A DNA stretch of 64,000 nt from Caulobacter sp. (GCF_017744445.1 NZ_JAGIBH010000001.1:260178-324177); one strand, 5' to 3'. Shown: positions 30,358 through 39,120, counted from the stretch's first letter. The notes: generated by a model not told the origin, from the letters alone. Numbers and translations: made by a program.

Positions 30358-30837
30358 ATGACGATGGCCGACCAAGAACCACTCTCCCTCGACTGGGGCT
30401 TCGAGCTGCCGGACGAGGTGTTCGCGCTGTCCGAGGAAGAGCAGGCCGAGCAGGTCCGCTACAATGACGACCTGTGCCAGTGGGGCGATCGTTTCTTCAT
30501 CCGCTGCATCCTGCCGGTGCCGCTAAAGGGCCAGGACGACTATTTCGGTTGGGGCGCCTGGGCCGAGGTCGAGGCCGAGGTCTTCGAGCGCTACCTCGAA
30601 CTCTACGAAGAAGACGGCCGCGAGGAGCCGCCCCATCCGGCCAAACTGGCCAACCGCCTGGCGCCCTATCCCGGCACCACCCTGGGCACCCGCGTCCTGA
30701 TCCAGTTCCAGACCCCGGACGAGCGCCCGACCCTGGCCCTGCTGGAAACAGATAAGAGCCGCCTAGCCCAGGAACAACGCGACGGCATCGACGCCGCCCG
30801 GCATCGAGAGGTGCTGGAGGTGCTCCCTCTCTCTTAG
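30358..30837 (+). CDS. DUF2199-family protein
   Basis: A 159-residue acidic cytoplasmic protein. The core FIRCILPVPLKGQDDYFGWGAWAEV and LANRLAPYPGTTLGTRVLIQ match the DUF2199 pattern. Many relatives start with a Cys-x-x-Cys knuckle; here the N-terminus (LDWGFELPDEVF) lacks it. The last residues (LPLS) and the stop are encoded inside a palindromic repeat that begins at 30823. A second ATG two codons downstream has a better-spaced CCGAGG site. Function unknown. Confidence 0.82.
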   Translation: MTMADQEPLSLDWGFELPDEVFALSEEEQAEQVRYNDDLCQWGDRFFIRCILPVPLKGQDDYFGWGAWAEVEAEVFERYLELYEEDGREEPPHPAKLANRLAPYPGTTLGTRVLIQFQTPDERPTLALLETDKSRLAQEQRDGIDAARHREVLEVLPLS

Positions 30838-30956
30838 AGAGAGGGTTGGGGTGAGAGGTTACGAGGTTCGACGGCGTGCCGGCACTTTGGTTGACGCCGT
30901 AACCTCTCACCCTCCCACGCTTCGCGCGGGCCCCTCCCTCTCTCTATGAGGGAGGG
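30823..30956. repeat. Intergenic palindromic repeat, family D, copy 1
   Basis: Outer ends CTCCCTCTCTCTTAGAGAGAGGG and CCCTCCCTCTCTCTATGAGGG type hairpins, with an inner inverted pair GGGTGAGAGGTTAC and GTAACCTCTCACCC. It overlaps the last codons of the DUF2199 gene and fills the gap to the convergent CorA gene. Confidence 0.88.
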
Positions 30957-30960
30957 GAAT

Positions 30961-31929
30961 TCACAGCCACCCGGCCTTCTTGAACCGCCGGTACAGCAGG
31001 CCGCAGATCACCACGATCCCGGCGATGACGGCGGGATAGCCGTAGGTCCACTTCAGCTCGGGCATGTGCTCGAAGTTCATGCCGTAGATGCCGGCCACGG
31101 CCGTCGGCACGGCCAGGATGGCGGCCCAGGCGGCCAGCTGGCGGGTGATGACGCCCTGGCGCTGTTGCTCCAGCAGGCTGCTGATCTCGAAGACCGAGGT
31201 CAGCACTTCGCGCAGGCCGTCGACCAGGATCTCGGTGCGCTGGATGTGGTCGCGCACGTCGCGGAAATAGGCGCGGACGTCGTTGTCGATGCAGGGCAGC
31301 TCGTGGTGCTCCAGCGCGCTGACCACCTGGGTCATCGGCCCCAGCAGCTTCTTGAACTTCATCAGCGCCCGGCGAAGATTGAAGATCCGGGCGATCTCGG
31401 CGCGGGTCAGGAAAGCGTCCAGGGTCCGGCGCTCGAAGAGCTGAAGCTCTTCCTCGATGGTGTCGACGATCGGCATGTAGCCGTCGACGATGAAGTCCAG
31501 CACCGCGTGCAGCACATAGTCCACGCCCTTGGCCAGCAGGCCGGGCGAGGCCTCCAGCTGGGCGCGCAGCTCGGTGTGGGCGCGGGCCGAGCCGTGGCGC
31601 ACGGTGATCAGGTGCCGACGGCCGACGAAGAAGTCGGTCTCGCCGTACTGGATGTGGTCGTTGTCGAAATGCGCGGTCTTGGCGACGACGAACAGGTGCT
31701 CGCCATAGACGTCGACCTTGGGCGTCTGGCGGGCGTTCAGCGCGTCCTCGACCGCCAGCGGGTGCAGGTGGAAGGCCTGCTGCAGCACGCGCAGCTCGGC
31801 CTCGCTGGGCTCGACCAGGCCGATCCAGACGAACTCGCCCTCGCGCGGGGCCAGGCTGTCTGGATCATCCAGGCTAAGCGCGCGGACGGCCTTGCCGTCG
31901 ACATAGGCGCTGGCGGCGACGACCGTCAC
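30961..31929 (-). CDS. corA: CorA-family magnesium/cobalt transporter
   Basis: A 322-residue divalent cation channel of the inner membrane. The N-terminal cytoplasmic domain is mostly alpha/beta, a long stalk helix follows, and two C-terminal membrane helices carry the signature YGMNFEHMPEL between them. The C-terminus is basic (RRFKKAGWL). The start is GTG at 31929, which shares its first base with the TAG stop of the adenine deaminase gene (TAGTG), so the two are translationally coupled. A longer frame running back into the deaminase gene has no CorA character. Confidence 0.92.
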   Translation of the reverse strand: MTVVAASAYVDGKAVRALSLDDPDSLAPREGEFVWIGLVEPSEAELRVLQQAFHLHPLAVEDALNARQTPKVDVYGEHLFVVAKTAHFDNDHIQYGETDFFVGRRHLITVRHGSARAHTELRAQLEASPGLLAKGVDYVLHAVLDFIVDGYMPIVDTIEEELQLFERRTLDAFLTRAEIARIFNLRRALMKFKKLLGPMTQVVSALEHHELPCIDNDVRAYFRDVRDHIQRTEILVDGLREVLTSVFEISSLLEQQRQGVITRQLAAWAAILAVPTAVAGIYGMNFEHMPELKWTYGYPAVIAGIVVICGLLYRRFKKAGWL

Positions 31930-32948
31930 TAGTGCGCGGCCGCGTAGGCCTCGACCTGGGCGACCCGATCGGCCTTCTCGGCCTCGGTCAGGAACGAGCC
32001 GGTGAAGCTGTTCTTGGCCAGGGTGACGATCTCTTCGCGGGTCAGGCCGACGGCGCCGGCGGTGGCCAGGTAGTTTTCCAGCAGGTAGCCGCCGAAATAG
32101 GCTGGGTCGTCGGAGTTCACGGTCGCCTTCAGACCCAGCTGCAACATCTTCTTCAGCGGATGGACGTCCAGGCTGGGCACGCCGCACAGCTTCAGGTTCG
32201 ACAGCGGGCAGACGGTCAGAGTGGTGCCGTCCTTCACGAGGCGCTGCGTCAGGGCCTCGTCCTCCAGGGCGCGGTTGCCGTGGTCGATGCGGTCGACCTT
32301 CACTAGGTCGATGGCTTCCCAGACATAGGCCGGCGGGCCTTCCTCGCCGGCATGGGCCACGACCTTGAGGCCCAGATCGCGCGAAGCCTGCATGACACGG
32401 GCGAACTTGGCCGGCGGGTGGCCGACTTCCGAGCTGTCCAGGCCGACGCCGGCCAGGTCCGACAGCCAGGGCTTGGCCTGTTCCAGCGTCTCGAAGGCGC
32501 TCTCCTCCGACAGGTGGCGCAGGAAGCAGAGGATCAGCTTGGAGGTGACGCCCAGGGTCTCCTCGGCTTCCTTCATGCCGGCCAGCAGGCCCTTCATGAC
32601 GACGTCGAAGGCGATGCCGCGATCGGTATGGGTCTGGGGGTCGAAGAAGATCTCGGCATGCGTGCCGCCGTCCTCGGCCAGGCGCTTGAAATAGGCCAGG
32701 GCCAGGTCCTTGAAGTCCGCTTCGGTGATCAGCACGCCCGCGCCCTGGTAATAGATGTCCAGGAAGTCCTGCAGGTTCGAGAAATCGTAGGCGGCGCGGA
32801 TCTCGTCGACCGAGGCGAAGGGCAGGGTGATCCCGTTGCGCTGGGCCAGCTCGAACATCAGCTCGGGCTCGAGGCTGCCCTCGATATGCATGTGCAGCTC
32901 GGCCTTCGGAAGGCCGCGGACGAATTGGGCGAAGCTGGTGTCGGTCAT
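31929..32948 (-). CDS. Adenine deaminase (adenosine-deaminase family)
   Basis: A 339-residue zinc hydrolase that converts adenine to hypoxanthine (purine salvage), or possibly adenosine to inosine. Zinc ligands are H19 and H21 in AELHMHIEGS, the His of VVAHAGEEG and the Asp pair of NSDDPAYF. The wording IEGSLEPELMFELAQRNGI and HAGEEGPPAYVWEAIDL is the one I associate with the adenine-specific branch (yeast Aah1 and the Pseudomonas enzyme), while adenosine deaminases usually have a different HxHLDG segment. It is the first gene of a two-gene unit with corA. Confidence 0.88.
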   Translation of the reverse strand: MTDTSFAQFVRGLPKAELHMHIEGSLEPELMFELAQRNGITLPFASVDEIRAAYDFSNLQDFLDIYYQGAGVLITEADFKDLALAYFKRLAEDGGTHAEIFFDPQTHTDRGIAFDVVMKGLLAGMKEAEETLGVTSKLILCFLRHLSEESAFETLEQAKPWLSDLAGVGLDSSEVGHPPAKFARVMQASRDLGLKVVAHAGEEGPPAYVWEAIDLVKVDRIDHGNRALEDEALTQRLVKDGTTLTVCPLSNLKLCGVPSLDVHPLKKMLQLGLKATVNSDDPAYFGGYLLENYLATAGAVGLTREEIVTLAKNSFTGSFLTEAEKADRVAQVEAYAAAH

Positions 32949-33067
32949 GGCGTTTTATGCGCGCGGGGGCGGCCGTTGATCAACCGGGGATCGGCCGAAA
33001 GCTCTGGTCATGCCGCGTGGCGCCGGTTAAGCCCGCAGCAGTTCCAGCGTGCTCGGGGACCTTGCCC

Positions 33068-34153
33068 ATGACCCTTTCCCAGAAGCTTCTGCCCGGCGTG
33101 CCGCTGGTGGAGTCGATGCTGTTTTCGGCCTCGCTGGACCAGATGGGCCTGTCCAACAGCGAGCGCGACGTCGCCATCCAGCTGAACGAGAAGGGCTTCG
33201 CGGTCTTCGACTTCCCGGACGAGGACCTCGCCGCGCGCATCGAGCGCATCAAGACGGATCTCACCCCGCAATACGATTTCGACCGCTGGCGCGCCGAGGG
33301 TTGGACCGCCAACGACGGCCTGCGGGTGCAGGACGCCTGGCGCACGAACGAAGACGTCCGCGCCATCGCCGCCAATGAGGCGGTGCTGGAGCTGCTGTCC
33401 AAGCTGTATGGCCGCCGCGCCTTTCCGTTCCAGACCCTGAACTTCCCGGTCGGGACGCAGCAGCACGTCCATTCGGACTCGATCCACTTCTCCAGCGTGC
33501 CCGAGCGCTTCATGTGCGGCGTGTGGCTGGCCCTGGAGGACATCCACGAGGACGCCGGCCCGCTCGTTTATTATCCCGGCTCGCACAAGTGGCCGATCCT
33601 CTACAACGACGCGATCGGCAAGGTGGCGGGCACGGAGACGGCCGAGTTCGCCCAACCGCCGTTCGAGGAAGCCTGGCGGGCGCTGATCGACGCGACGGGC
33701 ACGAAGCCGGAGTACTTCCGGCCGAAGAAGGGCCAGGCCCTGATCTGGGCGGCCAACCTGCTGCACGGCGGCAGCCGCCAGAACGACCCGGCCCGCACCC
33801 GCTGGTCGCAGGTCACCCACTACTATTTCGACGACTGCGCCTACTACACGCCGGCCTTCTCGGACCCGCTGGCCGGCAATCTCGATTTGCGCGACATCGT
33901 CGACGTCACCACGGGCAAGCTGGCGCCGAACACATATGTCGACCGCCCGATCGCGGAGGTCCCCAAGCGCGGCGCGATTACCCCGGCGCCGGTGACGGCG
34001 GATCGCTGGTCGAGCCTGTTCCCGGCCAAGGCGCCGAAGGACTTCGATCCGCAGCGCTATCTGGACCTGAACCCCGACGTCGCCGCCTCCGGCATCGACC
34101 CGCGCAAGCACTACGTCCGCCACGGGGCCAGGGAGCAGCGGCGTTACAAGTAG
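33068..34153 (+). CDS. Phytanoyl-CoA dioxygenase-like oxygenase with a C-terminal NPDV motif
   Basis: A 361-residue Fe(II)/2-oxoglutarate oxygenase of the PhyH family. The iron triad is H135-x-D137 in QQHVHSDSIH and H233 in NLLHGGSRQND, with R244 or R246 likely binding 2-oxoglutarate. The last 38 residues (about 324-361) are not part of the fold: they contain YLDLNPDVAASGIDP and HYVRHGARE, a short motif also found in surface and polysaccharide-related proteins. The start follows a proline-rich non-coding stretch; 37 upstream codons are rejected. Substrate unknown; a sugar or lipid of the envelope is a guess from the tail. Confidence 0.85.
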   Translation: MTLSQKLLPGVPLVESMLFSASLDQMGLSNSERDVAIQLNEKGFAVFDFPDEDLAARIERIKTDLTPQYDFDRWRAEGWTANDGLRVQDAWRTNEDVRAIAANEAVLELLSKLYGRRAFPFQTLNFPVGTQQHVHSDSIHFSSVPERFMCGVWLALEDIHEDAGPLVYYPGSHKWPILYNDAIGKVAGTETAEFAQPPFEEAWRALIDATGTKPEYFRPKKGQALIWAANLLHGGSRQNDPARTRWSQVTHYYFDDCAYYTPAFSDPLAGNLDLRDIVDVTTGKLAPNTYVDRPIAEVPKRGAITPAPVTADRWSSLFPAKAPKDFDPQRYLDLNPDVAASGIDPRKHYVRHGAREQRRYK

Positions 34154-34156
34154 CTG

Positions 34157-34858
34157 TCAGGCGCCGACCATGCTGGCGGTCTTGGCGAAGGGGCTGAGGC
34201 CCAGCCAAGCCTGCATGTCGGAGGCCAGGACCTTGTCGCCCGTCAGAAGCATGCGCTCCTCGCCCAGCGCCTGGCGCACTGTGTCGTGGCCCATCCAGAT
34301 GGCGGTCATCGTCCGCAGGTCGGTCGAGACATAAAGGTCGACGTCGAAGCCCGGATCGACCGAGCACAGGTCGACCGGCGTTTCGGGCTCGACCAGCAGC
34401 CACCACGAGCGGTCGGCCGGGGCCTGCTCGGGATAGCGGAAGTGGATCACGCTCTTGGGCCGCGACATCGGGCGCGGGTCCAGGTTGCGGCGCATGTCCC
34501 ACATCAGCAGCGAGGCATCCAGCTGCTGCAGGGAGAGGTCCGTGCTGACCCAGCGCTGGCCCCAGCGGCCGAAGGCGTCGATCAGGCTCTCCAGGTCCTT
34601 GCCGGCCTGGGTCAGTCGGTACTCGAACACGTCCGGCTCGCCGGGCAGGGCGTCACGGCGAACGATGCCCGAGGCCTCAAGGTCCTTGAGCCGTTGCGAT
34701 AGCAGGGCCGGCGACATCCGCGGCACGCCGCGCCGCAGCTCGTTGAAGCGCGTCGAGCCGGCGACCATCTCGCGCAGCAGGACCACGGTCCAGCGCGTGC
34801 ACAGGATCTCGGCCGCCATCGCGACCGGGCAGAACTGCCTGTAGCTGCCTTGCGCCAT
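34157..34858 (-). CDS. HxlR-type transcriptional regulator with C-terminal SCP2-like domain
   Basis: A 233-residue regulator. The first ~100 residues form an HxlR winged helix (CPVAMAAEILCTRWTVVLLRE, FNELRRGVPRMSPALLSQRL, EYRLTQAGKDL). The C-terminal ~110 residues (from SVIHFRYPEQ to SPFAKT) look like an SCP2-type ligand pocket, as seen in longer HxlR proteins. It is divergent from an acyl-CoA dehydrogenase gene, and the 177-bp gap holds two copies of a palindrome, so it very likely controls that gene and itself. Confidence 0.9.
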   Translation of the reverse strand: MAQGSYRQFCPVAMAAEILCTRWTVVLLREMVAGSTRFNELRRGVPRMSPALLSQRLKDLEASGIVRRDALPGEPDVFEYRLTQAGKDLESLIDAFGRWGQRWVSTDLSLQQLDASLLMWDMRRNLDPRPMSRPKSVIHFRYPEQAPADRSWWLLVEPETPVDLCSVDPGFDVDLYVSTDLRTMTAIWMGHDTVRQALGEERMLLTGDKVLASDMQAWLGLSPFAKTASMVGA

Positions 34859-34914
34859 TCCCTCTCCCCATCAAAGCCCGGCGGCGTGTAGACTGTCGTC
34901 TGAGTAGGTCGCTA

Positions 34915-34951
34915 GTTCAGTTCCTGTACCGGGTCGGTTCAGTTGCTGAAC
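34915..34951. promoter_or_regulatory. Two tandem operators, probably for the HxlR regulator
   Basis: GTTCAG-TTG-CTGAAC (34937-34951) is a perfect 15-bp palindrome. A second copy with one mismatch, GTTCAG-TTC-CTGTAC, is at 34915-34929. They are 22 bp apart (two helical turns) in the gap between the divergent regulator and acyl-CoA dehydrogenase genes. A further half site GTACAG is at 34959-34964. Confidence 0.75.
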
Positions 34952-35035
34952 TAGGCAGGTACAGCGTGATCGCGACACAAGGTTTCGCATCACGCGGACC
35001 TTTGTTGATCGTCCGCCCCAGACGGAAGTTACGAC

Positions 35036-36181
35036 ATGTTGCTCGCACCCGAAAACACTACCGCGCCGCCGGCCGCCGATTGGCTGGCCCGCGCCGACAA
35101 GATCGGCGCCCAGATCGCCCAGCGCGCGGCCGAACACGACGCCGAGGACAGCTTCGTCGTCGAGGCATACGCGCTTCTAAAGGCTGAAGGTTTCTTCAAA
35201 GCGCTGGTCCCCGTTGAGTTCGGCGGCGGCGGGGCTACGTTCACCGAGATCGGCCAGGTCATCCGCCGGCTGGGCGCCTCGTGTGGCTCCACGGCCCTGG
35301 CCTTCGCCATGCACAGCCACTTGGTGGCCGTCGCCGCCTGGCGCTGGAAGCATCAGGGCGCGCCGACCGAAGGCCTGCTCAAGCGCTTGGTCGCCGAGGA
35401 TCTGGTGCTGGTCTCCAGCGGCGGCTCGGACTGGCTGGCCAGTGGCGGGACGGCGGTCAAGGTCGAGGGCGGCTTCGCCATCACCGCCCGCAAGGCGTTC
35501 TCCAGCGGCTCGCCGGCCGGCGACCTCTTGATGACCAGCGCCGTCTATGACGACCCGGAGGCAGGGCCGACCGTGTTGCACTTCGGTGTGTCGCTGAAGG
35601 CGCCGGGCGTGGCGATCCGCGACACCTGGCGGGTGCTCGGCATGCGCGGCACCGGCTCGAACGACGTGGAGCTGACCGAGGTCTTCGTGCCTGATACGGC
35701 GATCTCAGGTCGGCGCCCGGCCGGCCCGTGGCATATGCTGTTCCATATCATCAGCATGATCGCGTTCCCGCTGATCTACTCGGCCTATGCCGGCGTCGCC
35801 GACGGCGCGCGGGCCCGGACCCTGGAACTGGTGAAGAAGAAGACGCCCGACGTCCTGACCGCCAGCCTGGTCGGCGAGATGGAGAACGCCCACGCGGCGC
35901 TGGACCTGGCGATGACGCGGATGATCGACCTGGCCGAAACCGGCAAACCCGGCGCTGAGGCCACCAGCCTGGCCATGACCCTGCGAACCCTGGTGGGCCG
36001 CTCGGCGATCGAGACGGTCGAGTTGGCCATGGAGGCGGCGGGCGGTCAGGCCTTCTATCGCCAGGCCGGCCTGGAGCGCGCCTTCCGCGACGTGCAGGGC
36101 GCGCGTTACCACCCGCTGCAGGAAAAGCCGCAGACCGTGCTGAGCGGCCGCGTGGCGCTAGGGTGGGATATTGATGGGTAG
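35036..36181 (+). CDS. Acyl-CoA dehydrogenase-family flavoprotein
   Basis: A 381-residue flavoenzyme of the acyl-CoA dehydrogenase fold. The N-terminal helical domain has FGGGGATFTEIGQVIRRLG, the middle beta domain VFVPDTAISGRR, and the C-terminal helices VGRSAIETVELAMEAAGGQAFYRQ and AFRDVQGARYHPLQEK. The end of the protein resembles the acyl-CoA dehydrogenase-like group that includes flavin-dependent monooxygenases, so an oxygenase or desulfurising role is possible. The start has no strong ribosome binding site. Control by the divergent HxlR protein is likely. Confidence 0.85.
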   Translation: MLLAPENTTAPPAADWLARADKIGAQIAQRAAEHDAEDSFVVEAYALLKAEGFFKALVPVEFGGGGATFTEIGQVIRRLGASCGSTALAFAMHSHLVAVAAWRWKHQGAPTEGLLKRLVAEDLVLVSSGGSDWLASGGTAVKVEGGFAITARKAFSSGSPAGDLLMTSAVYDDPEAGPTVLHFGVSLKAPGVAIRDTWRVLGMRGTGSNDVELTEVFVPDTAISGRRPAGPWHMLFHIISMIAFPLIYSAYAGVADGARARTLELVKKKTPDVLTASLVGEMENAHAALDLAMTRMIDLAETGKPGAEATSLAMTLRTLVGRSAIETVELAMEAAGGQAFYRQAGLERAFRDVQGARYHPLQEKPQTVLSGRVALGWDIDG

Positions 36182-36187
36182 GAGAAT

Positions 36188-36319
36188 CCTTCTCCCCTTG
36201 CGGGAGAAGGTGTCAGCGGAGCTGACGGATGAGGGGTTGAAAGGCCTATCGGAAATGCCTGCGAGACCCCTCACCCGACCCGCTGCGCGGGCCACCCTCT
36301 CCCGCAAGGGGAGAGGGGG
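36188..36319. repeat. Intergenic palindromic repeat, family D, copy 2
   Basis: Ends CCTTCTCCCCTTGCGGGAGAAGG and CTCTCCCGCAAGGGGAGAGG, with inner inverted pair GATGAGGGGT and ACCCCTCACC. It fills the gap between two convergent genes. Confidence 0.85.
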
Positions 36320-36328
36320 CTTAGAAAA

Positions 36329-36631
36329 CTAGTGCGCGGCGTCCTTGGCCTTGTCGCCAGCCTTCTGCGCGGCGTCGCCGGCCTTTTCGGCCGCATCGCC
36401 AGCAGCAGCGGCCGCGTCGCCGGCGGCTTCCTTGGCCTGCTCGGTCGTCGCCGTGGTCGCGGCGTCGGCGCTGGCATTGGCCGCGTCCGTCGCGGCGGCG
36501 GCCGCGTTCTGGGCGTCGGCGGCGGCGGCGCTGCTCTGGGTCGCCGCCTCCTGAGCCTTCTCGGCCTTGTTCTCGCAGGCCATCACCGTCAGGCCCAGGG
36601 CGGCCACGGCCGCGATCGTCACGATACGCAT
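36329..36631 (-). CDS. Small Ala-rich lipoprotein
   Basis: A 100-residue protein. The N-terminus MRIVTIAAVAALGLTVMACE is a lipoprotein signal with lipobox VMAC. The mature part is made almost only of Ala, Lys, Asp, Glu, Gln and Thr and should be a single long helix or coiled coil at the membrane surface. GGGAGAA precedes the ATG. A longer in-frame start at 36850 would run through the end of the pirin gene and is rejected. Function unknown; it may brace the envelope. Confidence 0.8.
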   Translation of the reverse strand: MRIVTIAAVAALGLTVMACENKAEKAQEAATQSSAAAADAQNAAAAATDAANASADAATTATTEQAKEAAGDAAAAAGDAAEKAGDAAQKAGDKAKDAAH

Positions 36632-36702
36632 GAGCGTCTTCTCCCATATCCGGCCTTGGCGCCGGGTAGGGGAGATAATCCCAATGCGGAGGTTCGGTTG
36701 CC

Positions 36703-37599
36703 TTAGAGCGGCTGCGGCGGAGGCGCCGGCTTGGCTTCCGGCAGGGGGATGAACTCGTCGTGGTCCAGGTCGGGCAGCTTCATGCGGCCGGCCTTCCAGT
36801 CGGCCTTGGCCTGCTCGATGCGGTCCTTGGACGAGGAGACGAAGTTCCACTCCATGAAGCGCGGGCCGATCGGTTCGCCGCCCAGCAGCATGACAGTCGA
36901 GCGCTCCAGGGCCTTGAACACCACGGTCTCGCCCGGCGCGAAGACGGCCATCTGCAAGGCCGAGAGTTCGCGGCCGTCGACCTCGACCCGGCCGTCGGCG
37001 ACATAGGCCGCGCGCTCGGAATATTCAGCCGGCAGGGCCGCGGTCGTGCCCGGCTCCAGCTCCCAGTGGACATAGAACAGCGGCGAGAACACCGGCACGC
37101 TGGCCTTGGCGCCGAACGCCTCGCCGGCGATCAGCCGTGCCTTCAGTCCGCCGCTCTCGTAGGACGGCAACTCGGCCGAGCCTTCGTGGTGGCTGAAGCT
37201 GGGGGCGGTCTCTTCATATTCTTTGGGCAGGGCGATCCAGGCCTGCATGCCGTCCATGCGGCCGCCCTGGCGGCGCAGGGTCTCGAAGCGCTCGGAGTGG
37301 GTGATGCCCGAGCCGGCGGTCATCCAGTTGACTTCGCCCGGCTTGATCACGGCCAGCGAGCCGACGCTGTCGCGGTGGGTGATCTCGCCCTGGAACAGGT
37401 ACGACAGGGTGGACAGGCCGATATGCGGGTGCGGGCGGACGTCGGCGCTCTTGGGGAAGCCCGGCGCGAACTCGGCCGGCCCCATGTGGTCCAGGAAGGT
37501 GAACGGGCCGACCATCCGCCGGGCGTGGAAGGGCAGCACGCGGCCGACCTCGAAGTTTCCAATATCGTGGCGGCGGGCTTCGATGACGAGGTCGATCAT
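36703..37599 (-). CDS. Pirin-family protein
   Basis: A 298-residue bicupin. The N-terminal cupin has FTFLDHMGPAEF and the metal-binding pattern RPHPHIGLSTLSYLFQGEITHRDS; the glycine-rich ITHSERF follows. The C-terminal Pirin_C domain runs from about 180. Bacterial pirins may act as quercetinase-like dioxygenases or bind partner proteins; the actual role here is unknown. GGAG lies eight bases before the ATG. It probably stands in its own unit. Confidence 0.9.
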   Translation of the reverse strand: MIDLVIEARRHDIGNFEVGRVLPFHARRMVGPFTFLDHMGPAEFAPGFPKSADVRPHPHIGLSTLSYLFQGEITHRDSVGSLAVIKPGEVNWMTAGSGITHSERFETLRRQGGRMDGMQAWIALPKEYEETAPSFSHHEGSAELPSYESGGLKARLIAGEAFGAKASVPVFSPLFYVHWELEPGTTAALPAEYSERAAYVADGRVEVDGRELSALQMAVFAPGETVVFKALERSTVMLLGGEPIGPRFMEWNFVSSSKDRIEQAKADWKAGRMKLPDLDHDEFIPLPEAKPAPPPQPL

Positions 37600-37694
37600 G
37601 GGGCGGCTCCGGGAAGAGATGAGCGGAACTTAGCCGGGACCGACCCGCGTCGTCTTGTGCAAAGCCTTCAATGCAAGGTTCGCGTTTTTGACCT

Positions 37695-38969
37695 CTATAG
37701 CGCGTCAGTGCGCTTCAGGGGCAGCAGGGCCAGAAGGCTGATCAGGCCGGCGGCGCCCAGATAGACGCCGACCAGCTTGAGGCCTCCATGGCCGGCCAGG
37801 AACTGGGCGATGGCCGGGGTCATGCCGCCGCCGATGACGCCGCCGACATTGAAGGCGATCGACGAGCCGGTGTAGCGCACCCTCGCCGGGAACAGGCTGG
37901 GCAGCCAGGCGCCCAGCGGTCCGTAGACCAGGCCCATGACCACCAGGGCCAGCGACAGAAAGGCGCCGATCACCCATAGCGAGCCCGAACCCATCATGGG
38001 AGCCAGAGCCGCGCCGGCGACCAGGGTCAGGGCCGAGCCTGCCATCAGCACGCGGCGGGGGCTGGTCGCGTCCGACCAGTAGCCGGCCCAGACGATGCCG
38101 GCGGCCATGAACAGGATCGTCACCAGCAGCACGCTCAGGAACACCTGGCGGCCATAGCCCAGCGCCGTGACGCCATAACCCAGCGAGAAGGCGGTGGTCA
38201 GGTAGAAGAGGGCGAAGCATGCGACGACGGCGAAGGTGCCGCCGATGACTTCGCGCGGATGGGTGCGAAACAGCTCGGCGACCGGCACGTGGGCCGGCGG
38301 GGCCTCGTGCGCGGCGGCCTGGAAGGCGGGGGTCTCGGTCAGCTTCAGGCGGATCCACAGGCCGACCCCGACCAGCAGGATGCTGCCCAGGAACGGCAGG
38401 CGCCAGCCCCAGGCCTGGAACTGCTCGGGCGTTAGCACGGCGCCGAGGATCAGGAACAGGCCATTGGCGGCGATGAAGCCGACCGGGGCGCCCAGCTGGG
38501 GAAACATGCCGAACCGCGCGCGCCAGCCGGGCGGGGCGTTCTCGACGGCCAGCAGCGCAGCCCCGCCCCACTCGCCGCCCAGGCCGAAGCCTTGACCAAA
38601 GCGCAGCAGGCACAGCATGAACGGCGCGATCCACCCGGCCTGGTGGTAGGTCGGCAGGAAGGCCACCAGCAGGGTCGAGCCGCCCATGATGATCAGCGAG
38701 GCGACCAGGGTCGACTTGCGGCCGATGCGATCGCCGAAGTGGCCGAACACGATCGAGCCCAGCGGCCGGGCGATGAAGGCGACGCTGAGGCTGGCATACG
38801 AGGCCAAGAGCTGCACGGACGGCGAGGAGGCCGGGAAGAACAGCGGCCCGAACACCAGCGAAGCGGCGGTCGCATAGATATAGAAGTCGTAGAACTCGAC
38901 CGCCGTGCCGATCAGGCTGGCGGCCAGCACGCGTCGCGTCGACGCACTCCCAGTGCTCGATGTGGCCAT
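37695..38969 (-). CDS. MFS transporter, metabolite:proton symporter type
   Basis: A 424-residue twelve-helix transporter. The opening ASLIGTAVEFYDFYIYATAAS, the loop RPLGSIVFGHFGDRIGRKSTL and LLRFGQGFGLGGEWGGAALL are the signatures of the MHS group (ProP, ShiA, KgtP). It imports an organic acid, an osmolyte or a similar solute with protons; the substrate is not readable. A family B repeat lies upstream. Confidence 0.92.
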   Translation of the reverse strand: MATSSTGSASTRRVLAASLIGTAVEFYDFYIYATAASLVFGPLFFPASSPSVQLLASYASLSVAFIARPLGSIVFGHFGDRIGRKSTLVASLIIMGGSTLLVAFLPTYHQAGWIAPFMLCLLRFGQGFGLGGEWGGAALLAVENAPPGWRARFGMFPQLGAPVGFIAANGLFLILGAVLTPEQFQAWGWRLPFLGSILLVGVGLWIRLKLTETPAFQAAAHEAPPAHVPVAELFRTHPREVIGGTFAVVACFALFYLTTAFSLGYGVTALGYGRQVFLSVLLVTILFMAAGIVWAGYWSDATSPRRVLMAGSALTLVAGAALAPMMGSGSLWVIGAFLSLALVVMGLVYGPLGAWLPSLFPARVRYTGSSIAFNVGGVIGGGMTPAIAQFLAGHGGLKLVGVYLGAAGLISLLALLPLKRTDAL

Positions 38970-39002
38970 GACGGCCTCCCCTCGATGTCGGAAATCCTAA
39001 AT

Positions 39003-39110
39003 CCGTTCATCCCCGCGAAAGCGGGGACCCAAGCCGAGCCGGACGATAATGCGCTGCCCCGCCAAGCCTTGAACGTCAGCTTGGATCCCCGCTTTCGCGG
39101 GGATGCTCGG
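39003..39110. repeat. Intergenic palindromic repeat, family B, copy 2
   Basis: 108 bp, with end hairpins CCCCGC-GAAA-GCGGGG and CCCCGC-TTTC-GCGGGG and inner pair GGGACCCAAGC and GCTTGGATCCC. Ends imperfectly matched. It lies between the MFS gene and the Lrp-type regulator, both on the minus strand. Confidence 0.9.
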
Positions 39111-39120
39111 TGTGTGGGTG

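Noticed and set aside
36345..36560. Periodic GC-rich sequence that resembles a repeat array
   Set aside because: It is the Ala-rich helix of the lipoprotein gene; no spacer-repeat pattern of CRISPR type.
36632..36850. Upstream start for the small lipoprotein
   Set aside because: It overlaps the pirin gene; the lipoprotein signal begins at 36631.
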